Of a stretch of DNA of 64,000 nucleotides, positions 45,500 through 57,745 are shown piece after piece. A model generated the notes under the pieces. It did no database searches and had not been told where the DNA came from. It saw only the letters and a list, made by a program, of their open reading frames with translations. The translations under genes and the position numbers were made by a program. The stretch's first letter is position 1. Every line of letters begins with the position of its first letter. This DNA comes from Omphiscola glabra (lineage: Eukaryota > Mollusca > Gastropoda > Lymnaeidae), in contig OZ024809.1 of NCBI GenBank assembly GCA_964017045.1, positions 12,406,307 to 12,470,306 of the forward strand, written 5' to 3'.

Positions 45500-48400
45500 T
45501 CAACTGATTTTTTTGGATCTTCCCCTGTTTTTGCTGGCACATCTGATATTTTTGGATCTTCCCCTGTTTTTGCTGGCTGATATCTTTGGATCTTCCCCTG
45601 TTTTTTCTGGCTCATCCGATATTTCTGGATCTTCTGGTGTTTTCACTGACACTTCAGCCTCTGTTAGCAAATCTAATATTTCTGGAGCATTTCCTGTTTT
45701 TAAATTCAATGTTTTTAAATCTTTAACTGTGTCAGTTACTGATTCTGATTTTCCTTGATCTTTTAAAGATTTCTGCAGTATTTGTGGCTCCTGTACTGAT
45801 TTTTGCTTAACCAGATCAACAGCATCTAAAGATTTATCAGATATAATGGAATCTATCTCTTTTGTTTTTTCTGAAACCTGTGGGTCTGGTGCTTCAACCA
45901 CATTTTTTACAGTTTTATCAACTCCGTTTAATGGTTCCGTTATTTTTTGCTCATTTGCTTCTTCAGGATTTTTTATTACCTTCTCAGTGAAATCTAACTC
46001 TGATGGATTTCTTACCGTTGGTTTAACTGACGTCAATTCAATAGATTCTGCATCTATTACTTTGTTGGGAATAAAATTAGCCTTCACGTCTGAATCTTTC
46101 ATTTCCACTTGTTTGTCCGGTGGATCTTTCGTTGAATTCGAGGCTATTAATGAATCTGTTGATCCAGGCAACGCCAGCTCAGCATTTGGGGTGTTCAAAC
46201 TAAGTAGACTGGATTCTTGGTGTGCTGTAGAATCATCTTTCTGTGAACTTACAACACTTTCCAATTTTTTATCCTTGAGCACAATTGCAAGCTTACAGTC
46301 TTTGACAGTTTTCTCAGACAATAATGCATCTGAACTATTGAGCAAATTTATTTCCTCCAGTTTATCACAACCTAGACTATTCTTTTCTTCATTCAATTTA
46401 GAAGACTTTATAGAAACCACATTTTCTTCGCTTGGGCTATCAATCAATTGTTCAGCATAACTTCTAATTTTACATCCAATTTTGTCCCTTTGTGATACAT
46501 TGTGATGTAGCTTATCTTGCATTCCATCATTTACTTCTGAAATATGTGCTTTATCCCCTTTAACGGCTGTATCTTGAAAACTTTTATCCAACTGATGATC
46601 TACAGTATCTCTATTTCGTAATTTGTCTGCACTGTTATCCTGGTCACCATCAACTATAACCTTAGCAGACAATTCATTGGAAGATACTTCATCATTGACA
46701 GAATTCATATTGAGAGCACTACCTTCTGAAAGTCCCAATTTAGCAGTATCAGGACTTTTACTCTCACTTTTGTGCTCAACTATTTCATCTGTTAAGTTAT
46801 TCCCAACCTTGATAGGGCTGGCCAAGTCTAAATCAGATTTCAAGCCACTTGCATCAATTGTCTGCTTGGCTTGGGAATCTTCTTTGACTTCTGATTTCTC
46901 TGTCTCAATTGTTCCCTTTAAACTTCCTGCCATGTCTTTAGATAAACAGTCAGTTGTATCTTTAGTCTCTTCTTTCACCTTGATTTCATCTATTTCTTCT
47001 TGTTTGATTACATCTTTTTCTGGGCTGCCTTCCTTACTGCTTCTAGAACCACCTAAGCAATAAAGGAAAATAGAGGAATTAAGTTCAATATAAATAAATC
47101 ATATTTGTTAATGTCAAATTGTTTTATTGCAGAATCATACTTCTATAATCTGTCATTGTATGCATTCCTATAAATTATCTGTCTGTGATTAAAAAAATAT
47201 TTTTTAAAATTTCTTTAGCATTATGTACCTTAACCTTGATTAATTTACATTTTTTTAAAGTCTTTCAAAAAACTGTATGAAATTCTGCATAGCTTATTTT
47301 CTGGCAACTAACCTACACCCTGCTTCCCTCTCACGACTTTGTTGGGACACATAGTTTGGAAAGCAATGGTGTAGGTTTTTCATAGAAGAAATAGTCTCGT
47401 GAGCATAACAAAAAAAAATTTAAAATTAAAACAAATAATAAGTACTGTATTGCTTGTGCTCACTTGTGCTGATCTTATCCTCTTCTTTTGGATTTTGTGA
47501 AGTGTCATTTTGTAAGGTGTTAACTAAGTTGGCCAAATCTTGTCGATCGCTGGGGAAAAATTATGTTGCTTGCATATCAATTATATGCGAAATTAATGTA
47601 CTTCCTTGCATCTTAGAAAGCTTAAATATTTCTATATAACCTGTATATTTTTCTCAGTCCCACTATGGCAAATATAAACTTAGGGATATAAAACTATAAA
47701 ATGATTAAGACAAAAAAATGCAGATAAAAGATAAAAGAAAAGACCAAAACAGAAATTAAATAGTAACCTCAGCTAGATAATGGCCTGCTATTTTCTCTTT
47801 TAATTAAAAATGAAACATTTGACATCACAGACCTGCAGACGAGTTGCCATGTATCAGCTTCTTCATCATCTTGCTCCTCTTTGTAAACAAGGAGGTTCAT
47901 GTCTTTATCCTAGAAGAATTGCAGTAAACAAAAATAGCTTCATTGTATGATTTGTTGGTAAATGTTAATTGTTCAGATCGTAACCATTATTTGACAGGAA
48001 TAATAGCAACCTGCTAATTTGTTTAAAAAGGTAGAATCAACAAGTATTTGTCATTGCTTTGAACCAGAAATCATCTTTTTTTAAGTAAAGAAAAGAATTA
48101 ATAAATGCTGCATATTTTTATTTAAGTTTAATTAAAAGGTCCACTTCAGACTAAAATGAAGAGTCTGCATTTTATCAACTACATTTACAGAAGCATCTTA
48201 GCACTCTAAACTGGAAATTATAATAGATATTTTGTGAGGTGAAAAAATTAAATGCGAAAATGTGCAGTTTTTTACCACAAAATACCAGTAAGCCTGTCCA
48301 TTTTTATCTCTCCCTATGGGAAGAAAGCGCATCTCTTCAGCATTGCTTTCATTGACCTTTTCTTTAAATTTGATGTTGCAATCAAACTGACATTCCATAA

Positions 48401-51390
48401 GATTCTATGGAAAAAACAAGAATTTAATCATTAAAAATAATAATACAAATATATAGTTCTTAAATTAAATTTTGATTCATCTAATATAACTTAGGAATAA
48501 ATTGTACCTGGGAGTTACTATGTATGTATTTATATATATAATATAGTCGTTAAACTACTTTCAACAAATAATTGTATGCCTAGAAATGACTACTGTAATT
48601 AACCACTTGTCACACGCTTAAAACAGTGCAAAAATAGAGACCTAACCATACATCACAAAAATACAATTACCTTGAGAATTCTAAGTTTTGTTTCAAGTTT
48701 GGTATGTTTGTAGCCATAACTTTCAACCTCCCAGGCATCAAATTCTGAGTAAGGATGAATAAACTGAAAAAAAAAAAAGCTTAAATTCTAAAAAACACTT
48801 GTGTTTAGGCATCTAAAAAGAATAATTCAGTAAAATAAAATACATTTATGTAATAAAAAACAGCTGTATAACAACAAAACAAAAACAAATGTATATTCAC
48901 CCAACCCACCTAAGAACTTTTAAATGTCAAGCCATGGACAGCAGCATCGTTTATCGGTCGGGGGGGGGGGATTAACAGTCGAGTAGTAGAGTTTAAGGAG
49001 GTGTGTTTTGAGTGCACTTTTGAAGGCCTGGGTGGTTGGTATATTGCGGATGTGTAGTGGCAGAGAATTCCATTGTTTGGGGGCGCAGAAAGAGAAAGAT
49101 CGTTCACCAAATGTTTTAGTGCGGGTTTTGGGAACGGGTCTGTGGAGGAGCGAAGCTGTCGAAGGGGTGAATAGACAGAAAGAAGTTCGGCTAGATAGGA
49201 AGGGCAGGAATCAGAGAAAAAGTTTTGACAAAGAACAGACAGCTTGTAATCAATGCATGCCTGTATAGGGAGCCAATGAAGTTAGTGAAATTTTTGTCAA
49301 ATTTCTTTTTGAACGCACTATATTATGTAGTAATACAAAATAATGCGTTTAAAAAGAAATTTGACGCAAAATTTTAACGTATAAACTAAAAAAAACATTC
49401 GACCAAATTTCCGTTCTATCAATTTTCCGTCTACGAAATTTCATTCGATCAAATTTCCGGATACGAAAGAATATAACCAAGATTCCTAGCAGAGGATGTA
49501 AACTGTATGTCGGCGTTACCTACTTGAAATAAGGTGGGGAGAGTTAAGGTAGAGAATGATTTGTGATTGTGAATAAGAAGTGCTTCCGTCTTGTCATCAT
49601 TAAGCTTCAACTTGCTGAGTGTCATCCATGACTTGACATCACCAATGCACTCCTGCAAAGTCTGGACACCGGAATCGACAAGAAGGGGATGGGTATGCTT
49701 GAATAGCTGCGTGTCATCTGCAAATGACTGGCTCTCAACAGCATGCCTCCCAAGTAAGAGGAGCAGTGGCCTGGTATACAATGTGAATAGAATCTGGCAC
49801 TCTGTACACCAAATCAGCACTGCTTTAGAACTAGTTTTTCAATGACTTTAGATAAAAATGGTAAGTTAAATACAGGTCTATAGTTTTTTTAATTTATTTT
49901 CATTCAGACCAGGCTTCCTAAGCAATGGTTTGATGACAGCTGACTTACAAAGAAGGAAACAGTGCCAGAAGACAAGCTATCATTGATTAAGTGGGTTATC
50001 ATTGGGAGCAAATGATCTAATAACTCAACCAACAGGGGGGTGGGGATGGGGTCCAAAGAACATGACGTAGGTTTAGATTTTAGAATACTTTTGACCTCTA
50101 GTTCTGAAACAGGTTTTAAAAACATTGAAATGTGAACGAACACAAGAAGAAGAAGGCCAATCTAGGGGTCGTGCATCAAAACGATCAAGCCCAGTGCGAA
50201 TGCCAGCAACTTTAAGGGTAAACAAATCACAGAAAATATCTGGTTGCTGGGGCAACGGAAACATTTAATACAAAATGGACATTGGTTAGGGTTTACCAAG
50301 CTGTCAAATACTGCAGCAACAGAAACATATCGAATAAAGAAGTTAATAAAACATGAAAGAACACAGAGTAATCTGATACCTTATTGTAATTACACATCAT
50401 TATATATGTTGACTATATTCTGTTATTTTTAGTTTGCTTGAGTATAAACTATATTGGTTTATGTTGTCGTGTATGACAGTTCATAGGTAATTGTTGCGAC
50501 TGAATATTGTGTGTAATTATGCGTGTTGTGTGTGTGTGAGATTAATTAGTTTGTGAACGCTCTTCCCGCGCTTGACTTGGTGACATATTTTTATGCTGAT
50601 TGTGACTTATTGTCTAGACTGTATTGTAATGTAAGTTTTAGTCGTGCTGCAGTCTTGAAAGGAACTTTGTGAAAGTATGAAATTGTTTTATTTATGTCTG
50701 ATAGCGAGCTGCGCTATATGCCTGTGTATATAATTAGGTATTAAAGTTAATTGAAATAAAGGACTTGAGTTCATTGTGCTTGCATAAAAATGGTGGCAGA
50801 GCTCTGCTCTAAGCAATAAATAACCAAATTAATGCACTTTAATTTTTTTCTAAAAAGATATATAAAGAAAAAAGACAGGGACGATGATACAATCTGATGT
50901 CATTTTACATAATCTTTAACAGGGTTTTGGCAGGTGACCCATCATAAGATCGTAACTCATCCCTCATCTATTGCGGGAGTTAGGTTCCAGAAACCCCAGC
51001 CTTAGGCGAAAATCAGCAAAGTAGTGACATATATTTAATTTATTTATATATATTTTAAAGCTTTATAAAACCTCCTCACACTCTTTTAAACACTTCCTAC
51101 GCTCTTTAACACATTCTACACCCTTAAACCTACATAATTCTAACACATATAAAATTCTAAATGGGTATCTATATTAGATATATATACGTAAAAAATTCAT
51201 GATACATTGTGACCACGATATGGTGAGCGTCGACATTATTTCTTGTCAAAAATTTTTTAAACAAAAATCATTTACAAAAGAAATAGTATACAGACCTTGA
51301 TGATATTTTTTTCAAACCGCTCTGAAGATGCTGCTGATTTACGAATTCTTTTCAAGAGCTTTAAATGAATGTCTATTAGAATGTTGGAGA
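45500..51390 (-). CDS. RSF1: RSF1 homologue (remodeling and spacing factor 1), partial gene
   Basis: RSF1 is the histone-binding partner of SNF2H/ISWI in the RSF nucleosome-spacing complex. Visible minus-strand exons: 51296-51390, 48671-48763, 48276-48404, 47833-47909, 47464-47549 and 45500-47052. All have GT-AG ends and compatible phases. The first five encode LIDIHLKLLKRIRKS, FDAWEVESYGYKHTKLETKL, MECQFDCNIKFKEKVNES, MRFLPIGRDKNGQAYWYF, VYKEEQDDEEADTW and SDRQDLANLVNTL, matching the conserved RSF1 N-terminal region (DDT/WHIM-like) in order. The sixth exon is a 517-codon acidic, Lys/Glu/Ser/Asp-rich stretch like the RSF1 middle region. The total seen is about 676 residues against roughly 1,440 in human. 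Missing are the first coding exon and the PHD finger with its basic C-terminus. The frame ends at TGA (45500-45502) after a repeat-associated frameshift, so the true end may differ. Confidence 0.88.
45509..45625 (-). repeat. 39-bp in-frame repeat at the RSF1 exon end, one unit 5 bp short
   Basis: Three units of gatcttcccctgtttttgct type (plus strand) of 39, 34 and 39 bp. The 39-bp unit encodes 13 residues of the KTGEDPKIS kind. The middle unit lacks 5 bp, which shifts the last ~23 codons into a basic frame. Confidence 0.8.
48838..49268 (-). mobile_element. CR1-like retrotransposon C-terminus and 3' tail in an RSF1 intron
   Basis: Minus strand reads SFSFCAPKQWNSLPLHIRNI then AFKSALKTHLFKLYYST, and continues into the same 3' tail family as 28650-28912. 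It lies just upstream (in RSF1 sense) of exon 48671-48763. Confidence 0.8.
49281..49380. mobile_element. palindromic MITE-like insertion in the CR1 element
   Basis: gtcaaatttctttttgaacg (49296, continuing ca) and tgcgtttaaaaagaaatttg (49344, continuing ac) form a 22-bp stem with one mismatch around a ~26-base loop. Weaker pairing extends outward. A short array of aaatttccg-type repeats follows at 49400-49470. It interrupts the CR1 sequence between RT and C-terminus. Confidence 0.6.
49449..50200 (-). pseudogene. CR1-like reverse transcriptase with internal deletion
   Basis: Minus frames read VKSILKSKPTSCSLDPIPTP and LLVELLDHLLPMITHLIN (start of RT), then LRKPGLNENK, then jump to SQSFADDTQLFKHTHP (catalytic FADD box), KSWMTLSKLKLNDDKTEALL and SSARNLGYILS. 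The sequence between the early RT motifs and the region just before FADD is missing, and frameshifts are present. Same element as 48838-49268. Confidence 0.8.
50462..50800 (+). mobile_element. possible LTR with adjoining primer-binding-like site
   Basis: A ~320-bp stretch starting tgttgtcg, with an aataaa-type signal near 50755 and ending near tgcttgca, is followed by tggtggcagagc, which resembles a primer-binding site next to a 5' LTR. No second LTR or gag is seen. Boundaries are approximate. Confidence 0.35.
50801..51295. other. RSF1 intron sequence with a repeat-like segment
   Basis: cgggagttaggttccagaaa followed by ggcgaaaatcagcaaagtag (50972-51025) looks like the end of a widespread DNA-transposon family, but no partner end is seen. 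The rest is AT-rich. Confidence 0.3.
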
Positions 51391-53900
51391 CTGAAAATTA
51401 AATAAGGAATTAAATATTACTATTAGTATTAGAGATGTTAACAGAATTTTCAGCCGTATGAAGTGATGAAAAAAACTTTTAAACAATTACATTGTATCAA
51501 GACTGTTAAACTGTCTGTCCAACCAAAAATAGCCCAATTGAAGACTGAAAAAAGTTAAAACAATAGTTTTGTTTGATAAAATATTTTGTTAAACTGTTAT
51601 TTTGTGTCAGAAAGACAAAATAGTATTAATAACACATCCAATAACAATAAAATAAAGATAGTTTAAAAAAAGATAAACATTTAAATTAAAAAATCAAAGT
51701 CAGCATTGAATTTATACAGCTATTTTAAGAGATAACCCTTTTTCAAACTCCTCTCTCTTATTTTGCTGATGTGACTTATGGACATCCCCCCTCGTTACGT
51801 TTTACGTAAAAATGTTGTCCTATAAAAATCACTAATAAAATATTTTTTTTAAAAATCAGAATTATTTGATTTAAATCGAATTTTTAACATTTCAATTGAA
51901 TTTTTTCTTCTTTTTTTAAAAAAAAAAGATTTCTTAAGATTTCGAAGTAAAGTAATTTTTACAAAGATCAAACATAATTTTTGGATTGAAATTGGATATT
52001 AACATGTATCCTGAATTAAATTAAGTAACATCATTTTCTAAAAATTAATAAAAATCCATTAAAAAAGGATCCCCACCCTCAAAATTGAAATTTCACATTA
52101 CATTAAAATAAATATTATGAAATATCAAATAATTAACTTTAAAAAAAAAAAACTATTTAAAAAAAAATAATTTTAATTCAGTTTCAGACTTTCAAGTTAT
52201 AAATATCAATGGCATACTGTTGATTTTTAAATCAAGGTCATTCTATTCCACCAAAGCCTTCTGATCAAATATTTAGAATAGAAAAATTAATTTTACCACC
52301 ACCTCAACCCAAAGTAGATTTCTAATTTCTAAAAAATGAAAATGTTCATTGAATGTATTCCTATAAAAATTATTACATATTAAGAAATAATAATATATTA
52401 AGTGACTTAATAATGCATAAAAACAAACATGTGTGCCTTTAAATATAAATAGATTTGATAATTAAAATAATTGAAAAAAAAATGTAATTATGATTTTTAG
52501 TGGTCAGATTTATTTAAATTGATTTAAATCAATGATTTAAAACATCTCAACCATGGTGCTGAGTGCAAAAATCCATGGGAATTTATGTGAAGATGCTTTC
52601 TAAACAATAAGTGTTCATGAATGTAATTATTATTCGTTAATTTTAAGTAGAAAAGCTTTAAAATTAACAACTAAAAAAAAACCACCCAAAAGTATGCAAA
52701 GTAAAAACTCGAATCTTCCAGATTCAAGTAACCCATTAAAATATAGTAGTATCTTTATCTTAATTTCCTAGTTATGGGCTATCTAATTAACTCACTTCTT
52801 TGTGCTACTCATATGGTAATCTCTGTTAAGCTTGTTTTATATTGTAGACTTATATGTTTTCTAACATTTGATTAACATCTTAACAAAAATTAATTTAAGG
52901 CCTATATAAATGCGATAATCTAGTTACTTTGATACTGGTCAGCGCACAGTTCTGTGCATGTTGAAAAATAATACAAGATTTTTGTTGCAATATAGCAGTT
53001 GGCTCTATAATGATCTCTTCTTTTTGCATTTACATCAGTCTTTTCATAATAAATTAATTTTGTCATGTCATCATATTTGTCTTACAGTGACGCTTATACA
53101 ATTTCAGACCTGGTTACCCTCTGTTACGAACTGGATAAGCATTTCAAGAGCTTCGTTGTCTTGGGGTATTTTAATTACTCAGCAAACCAATGATTCATAT
53201 GACAAATGTCTCTTTATTAAATAAAAAGTGTGTCTTCCTTCATCCCGTTCTCACTCTGCAACTCCATTACTAACACTCCATTACTATTACTAAAAAAAAA
53301 ACATAACGCCCAACGTCATTTCCCATAACCAAATATTGAAATCTGCGGTCACTTTGTTTTGTAGACATGTATCAATTATAGATATCAATTAATAGTTGGG
53401 TAAATGTGAAGATCACATTATCACAGTCAGTCACTGGTAAAAATAATGTTACAGGTGAAATTTAATGTGGTTCAAACTCAAAGTCAGATCAGCATAAAAT
53501 ACATTTTATTGAAATAAGAATTAATTGAAAAATGAGGATGTCATTTTCAAAACCTACCAAGTAACTGGAGATTTATTTTATAGAAAAAATCTGTTTAAAA
53601 AAAATTAATTAAAAAAATAAGAATCAATATCCATTAAGCTAATTTCCAGTTAACATATTATCGTCTGATAGCTACCACAAACTGTTAATGGGTGAAATTA
53701 AGAGAATGTTGGAACCAAACGGGGGTATTTAAATCATAATTAGGTCGGCTACGCTAATATTTTTCCAGTGTCTAGCGAGCCAATTGTGAAAACACAAAGC
53801 AACAACATGACCATATTACCAAAACGTGGCTGTGGTTTTTTTTTAGACTGAAATATTTTGACACCATAGGCACCTTGTAGATTCAGGATTATGATGACAT
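51391..53900. other. AT-rich region upstream of the visible RSF1 exons
   Basis: I searched for the first RSF1 coding exon (a leucine/phenylalanine-rich WAC/DDT-like segment) on the minus strand and did not find it. gatttaaatc palindromes near 51870 and 52515 and a gagatgtt/aacatctc pair (51431, 52536) hint at an old inverted-repeat element of ~1.1 kb. Confidence 0.35.
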
Positions 53901-53920
53901 GTTATTTCTTGGCTTCTTTC

Positions 53921-54079
53921 AGATACAAAAGAAACCTTTAATTTTCTATTACTGAACTCTGTGAAATTCCTTCCATTGCCAATGAGAATGTAGATGGCAA
54001 AGACAAGGTTTATGAAGGAGAGATTGTGGGATTTATCAACAAGACAAAGAAGTCTGTAGAGCAGTCAATCAGAAAATGA
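53921..54079 (+). other. possible terminal exon of an unrecognised gene
   Basis: A polypyrimidine-CAG acceptor (cttggcttctttcag) is followed by a frame that, after a stop at 53939-53941, reads SITELCEIPSIANENVDG and VYEGEIVGFINKTKKSV to a stop at 54077-54079. No family is recognised. It may belong to the same plus-strand transcript as the kinesin-like exons. Confidence 0.25.
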
Positions 54080-56337
54080 CAGGCAGCACATCCTTTAGTC
54101 ACATTTTGGTACTGGGTATGCTCTTGTTGGTCTTATGAGGGATTTTAGTTGTTTTTATTTATAATTTCATGCATTGAAATGTATTTAAAAAGACCTCTAA
54201 TCAAAATTTATAAATATTAGCATTGATATAAATTAACAGAATCATATATTTGATTAAAATACAAAAATTGTGTTGTTTTTTTCACCTAGGTAGATAATAA
54301 TTTTTCCACTCATGATTTTTTTAAAAACTTCCCCTAAAATAAAATTATCCAAAGTAAAAAGTATTGATGTGATATAAATATTTAGTTGTTCATTGCATTG
54401 TATTTGGCATTGAGAATGTTTCCTGATAATTTGGGACTATTATCCTTTAAAATAAAAATGTGTGGGCAAAACAAGACAGAAATGTAGAAAGTTAGTCACA
54501 AGTTTTCCTGGTTAAATGCAAAGATAAAAAGGGGCTTTAAAAAATTCACCAAAAAATAATAACTCCATTTCTATAAAAGATATAAAGATGAACTTGGTGT
54601 TTTGGCAAAACATATTATGATGTATTTATGGCAATAAGATAATATTAATTTTTTTTGTCAAAGTACATAGGTAATCTCTTATTTTAGCGCCTTAAAACAC
54701 AGTCCAGGCTTTATTTAGGATGAGAAATGAATTCCTAGTTCCTAGTTTCATTTTGCATTTCATACTTGTATATCTTGTCTATTTTTACTATACAATAATA
54801 ATAAAAGATGATTCATAATTCATAGCAGTTACAAATTTATTGGAAAAATTATCTGGTAAAAGATAAAAAAGTCGGAAACGACATAAGTTTATCTTTATAT
54901 ACATTATATACTATTCTAGAAGATATTTATTTCGCATAGCAAAGCTATATTATAGGTTATAGTTATACTAATACTGATATTAATGAAAACGCAATTAAAA
55001 TCAACAGTACTCTTAAAATAGTATGATATAAATTATAATACTGGATATTATATATAGTACTTGAGACAAGTAAAATTATAAAAATGCCACATTATTTTTT
55101 GCATAGTAGCGGCGTACCGAATTTCAAAATCTGGAAATGAAAATTAAAATTAAGCTTAGGGCCTAATTGATTAGCATTGGGCAGTACGCTCATATCCCTA
55201 TTGCAATACATTGCATTTATTATCAATATCAGAGTGTCTGTAAGTAAATATTTTCAGAAGAACAAAGAACTCACTCTACTAATTGCAAAATGAAAATAAT
55301 TTGCCAATAATATTACTAGTTTGTTTTTTTTTTAAACCACAGCGCTTTGAAGGGCAGAATTAATGTTTTAAAAGCTAATTTAACCAATGAAACTAATTAT
55401 ATATATTTTTTTTTTCGTTTTTGTTTTTTTCTCAAATATTCTATTCAATTTTATTATTTTTGTGTTCACCTGTCGTGGGTTCAGTTGTCTATGAGTTCAG
55501 TTGTCAGTGTGGTTACTTGTCCGTGAGTTCACTTGTCATGGGTTCCGGTTTTCTGGGAACCCTTTCAAATAAATGTTGGCTATCAATAGGCCTGATAATA
55601 AATAGTTATTCTTCCATTCGAGTAGTTGAAATACACTACTAATCACACAATTTCAGTTACAGGTATAATTCTCATACCTATGTTAATGTATCATACCTAT
55701 GTATCAAATTACAATTTTTTACCCAGGGAAGTGTAAAATAGTATTTGATCTATAGAGCAGCCACTTTAATAACCGGGATCTTGTGTGTTCTTAAATTTAA
55801 ATGATTAAAACTATTTTTATGAATTGCGTGTAGTTATTTTTATTAGTGATGTCACAGATATGAAAATATGGGAGTTATTACTTATGTAATATACAGAGTA
55901 TTGGGACTTAGAGAAAACTGGCCAATCAGGACAGAGCAAGGAGTGAAACAAGAAATGGAGGGTTCAATAATATGACAGTTGATTCACGATATTTATGTAA
56001 GAAGATTGAACAGAAAAAGCTTTAAATGTTTTAAATGAAGATTTATAGCGTGATAACGATGTTTACCGAGCAGCTAGTATTGAAATACATATAAGTTCCA
56101 AGTATTTTCGGATTTACTTTTGTGAGATTTAATTCTTATTATGAATGTCACTGAATGAAAGTGAACGTGTATAATAAAATTTTCACTATTGTTTGAACCA
56201 CTTCGCCTCTGTTATGATTTATAACGAGATTGTGATTGTGACAGGTGACTTGCAGCTGTTTTTATGAATGGTGGGCAACTATTTTCTTGAACGATGATTG
56301 ATGTGCAAAAAATGCGACCAATGTGATACTTGAAAGC
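54080..56337. other. AT-rich region, no gene seen
   Basis: Small perfect or near-perfect A/T repeats only. A ttcagttgtc-type short repeat lies at about 55482-55535 inside a chance frame (55421-55642). Confidence 0.35.
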
Positions 56338-57248
56338 ATGCACAGACTCAGGGAATCAACTTTAAAGTGGAAACCTGAGTTAGACAAGGATGAGCAAGAA
56401 CCTATTTCACAACTCCCAGGAACTCTTTATAAGAGAAGATAGGGTAAGTGCTTGATGTTTTTTCAACACCAATTTTTTCAAAGGTTTAAAAATCAAATAG
56501 TAAGTGGAATTTACTTTTCTAAATCAGCCTAGATCAACCACCATTTGTTCCATTTCAAGATTTGACGGAGCTCTTTGGTTCAGGGAGTCAATGTCCTATA
56601 AAATTTTATATGTATTCATTTTTTGTTGTGATGATTAAATGTGCTGACTGTTTTCCTTACTATCTTTAACCCAAAAAATTCTATGGTAACTTGGAAAACA
56701 TTTTAGCGATATTTAAAGGTATATAATAATAATTTTGCAAACTGAGTTCCATGCCTGCCTTGTCAAGGGGCCACTATTTAAGATTGTTCAGGTGTCCTAT
56801 GGTACTACAATTAAATACAATCTCACTCATTGCTGAGTTGGATTGCAAATGCCCCATAACAGATGCCTTATCATTGTTAAGTACATTAGTATGATCACTA
56901 TTTAGAAGTTTGCTTTAATGATTATCCTTTTTTTTTAACAGGAAAAAAATATTTTTTTGAAGGCTTGCAAGAACACCAAGTGACAAGGCCTAGTCAGATT
57001 TTTGAGCTTATCAACCAGGGGACTGGTAATGAGTTCTTAATTTTTTACATTAATGGCACTTTTTTCTCAATAATTATAACTGCATTTTAATATTGTAACC
57101 TCCTTTCCACTATACTAGGATACATAACAAATCTGCTTACTGTGAAATAAATACATCTTTTATTTTTCAGAGCAAAGAAGAGTTTCTGCAACCAACTTAA
57201 ATGATTGTTTAATTTTGCATGTTATTTTAAAAACCCATATTTTGAATT
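56338..57248 (+). pseudogene. kinesin motor-domain fragment in three exons
   Basis: Exon 1 (56338-56443, followed by GTAAGT) reads MHRLRESTLKWKPELDKDEQ and ends in TAG at its last codon. Exon 2 (56942-57025) reads KKYFFEGLQEHQVTRPSQIF then ELINQGT. Exon 3 (from 57171) reads EQRRVSATNLND and then runs into non-homologous sequence to a stop at about 57248. Exons 2 and 3 match the kinesin pattern V-x-GL-x-E-x(n)-V ... LL-x-x-G-x-x-x-R-x-V-x-x-T-x-x-N that precedes SSRSH (switch I). All junction phases agree (1|2). The P-loop, SSRSH and DLAGSE parts are not in the window, and the exon 1 stop argues for a pseudogene. The kinesin subfamily cannot be told. Confidence 0.6.
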
Positions 57249-57645
57249 GAAATAAATTTTTAAAATAATTATTTTCCATTTTTAAACATAGTATTTTTCA
57301 TGGTTTGTCCCTGATATGGGGGAAAATTTGGATGAGCTGGTTAAGTTTCAGTAAATATTTTTTAGTCTGACTTTAATTTTTTTAAATTACTTTATTTGCT
57401 ATTTTCACCACAACACACACATGTCAAGACCTAATTCTAGACAATGTGCTATGTATGCAGCGCTTAAAAGCCAATTTTAATTACGACTCAGTATTAGATG
57501 GGGGTGACACAAAAACTCAATAAAGCTGCTTAGACTAGCAGTTCTCAAAACAGGTGCTGTGAGCGTATCCCAGGGCGCTGCAGCGATAATTAAGAGAATG
57601 CGGCTAAAAATTGTGAAATCTGATGTTTAAGAAACCAGAGCACCC
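57249..57645. other. AT-rich stretch with a hAT-like end
   Basis: gcagttctcaaaacaggtgc at 57538 resembles hAT termini (CAG-x-x-TTCTCAAA). No partner end is found. Confidence 0.3.
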
Positions 57646-57649
57646 ATTA

Positions 57650-57745
57650 GAGTGGGTGGCCAAATGGTCTAATTTAAGTCAATCCCTAGCAAGTTGACTG
57701 GAGTTCAATCCCCAGAAAACATCTAGACAATCAAAATACATCACA
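57650..57745 (+). mobile_element. tRNA-derived SINE-like element
   Basis: A-box-like tggccaaatgg (57657-57667) and B-box-like gttcaatcc (57703-57711) about 36 bp apart, as in RNA polymerase III internal promoters. Related to 42024-42110. No anticodon stem was checked in detail, so a tRNA gene is not claimed. Confidence 0.5.

Noticed and set aside
45513..47063. Plus-strand frames of 81, 204 and 146 aa
   Set aside because: Antisense shadows of the RSF1 exon at 45500-47052.
51431..52547. A 1.1-kb transposon bounded by gagatgtt/aacatctc
   Set aside because: Only 8-10 bp of inverted match and no target duplication; kept as a remark only.
57657..57711. Functional tRNA gene
   Set aside because: A and B boxes are present, but I could not fold a convincing acceptor stem and anticodon arm, and a diverged relative at 42024 points to a SINE.
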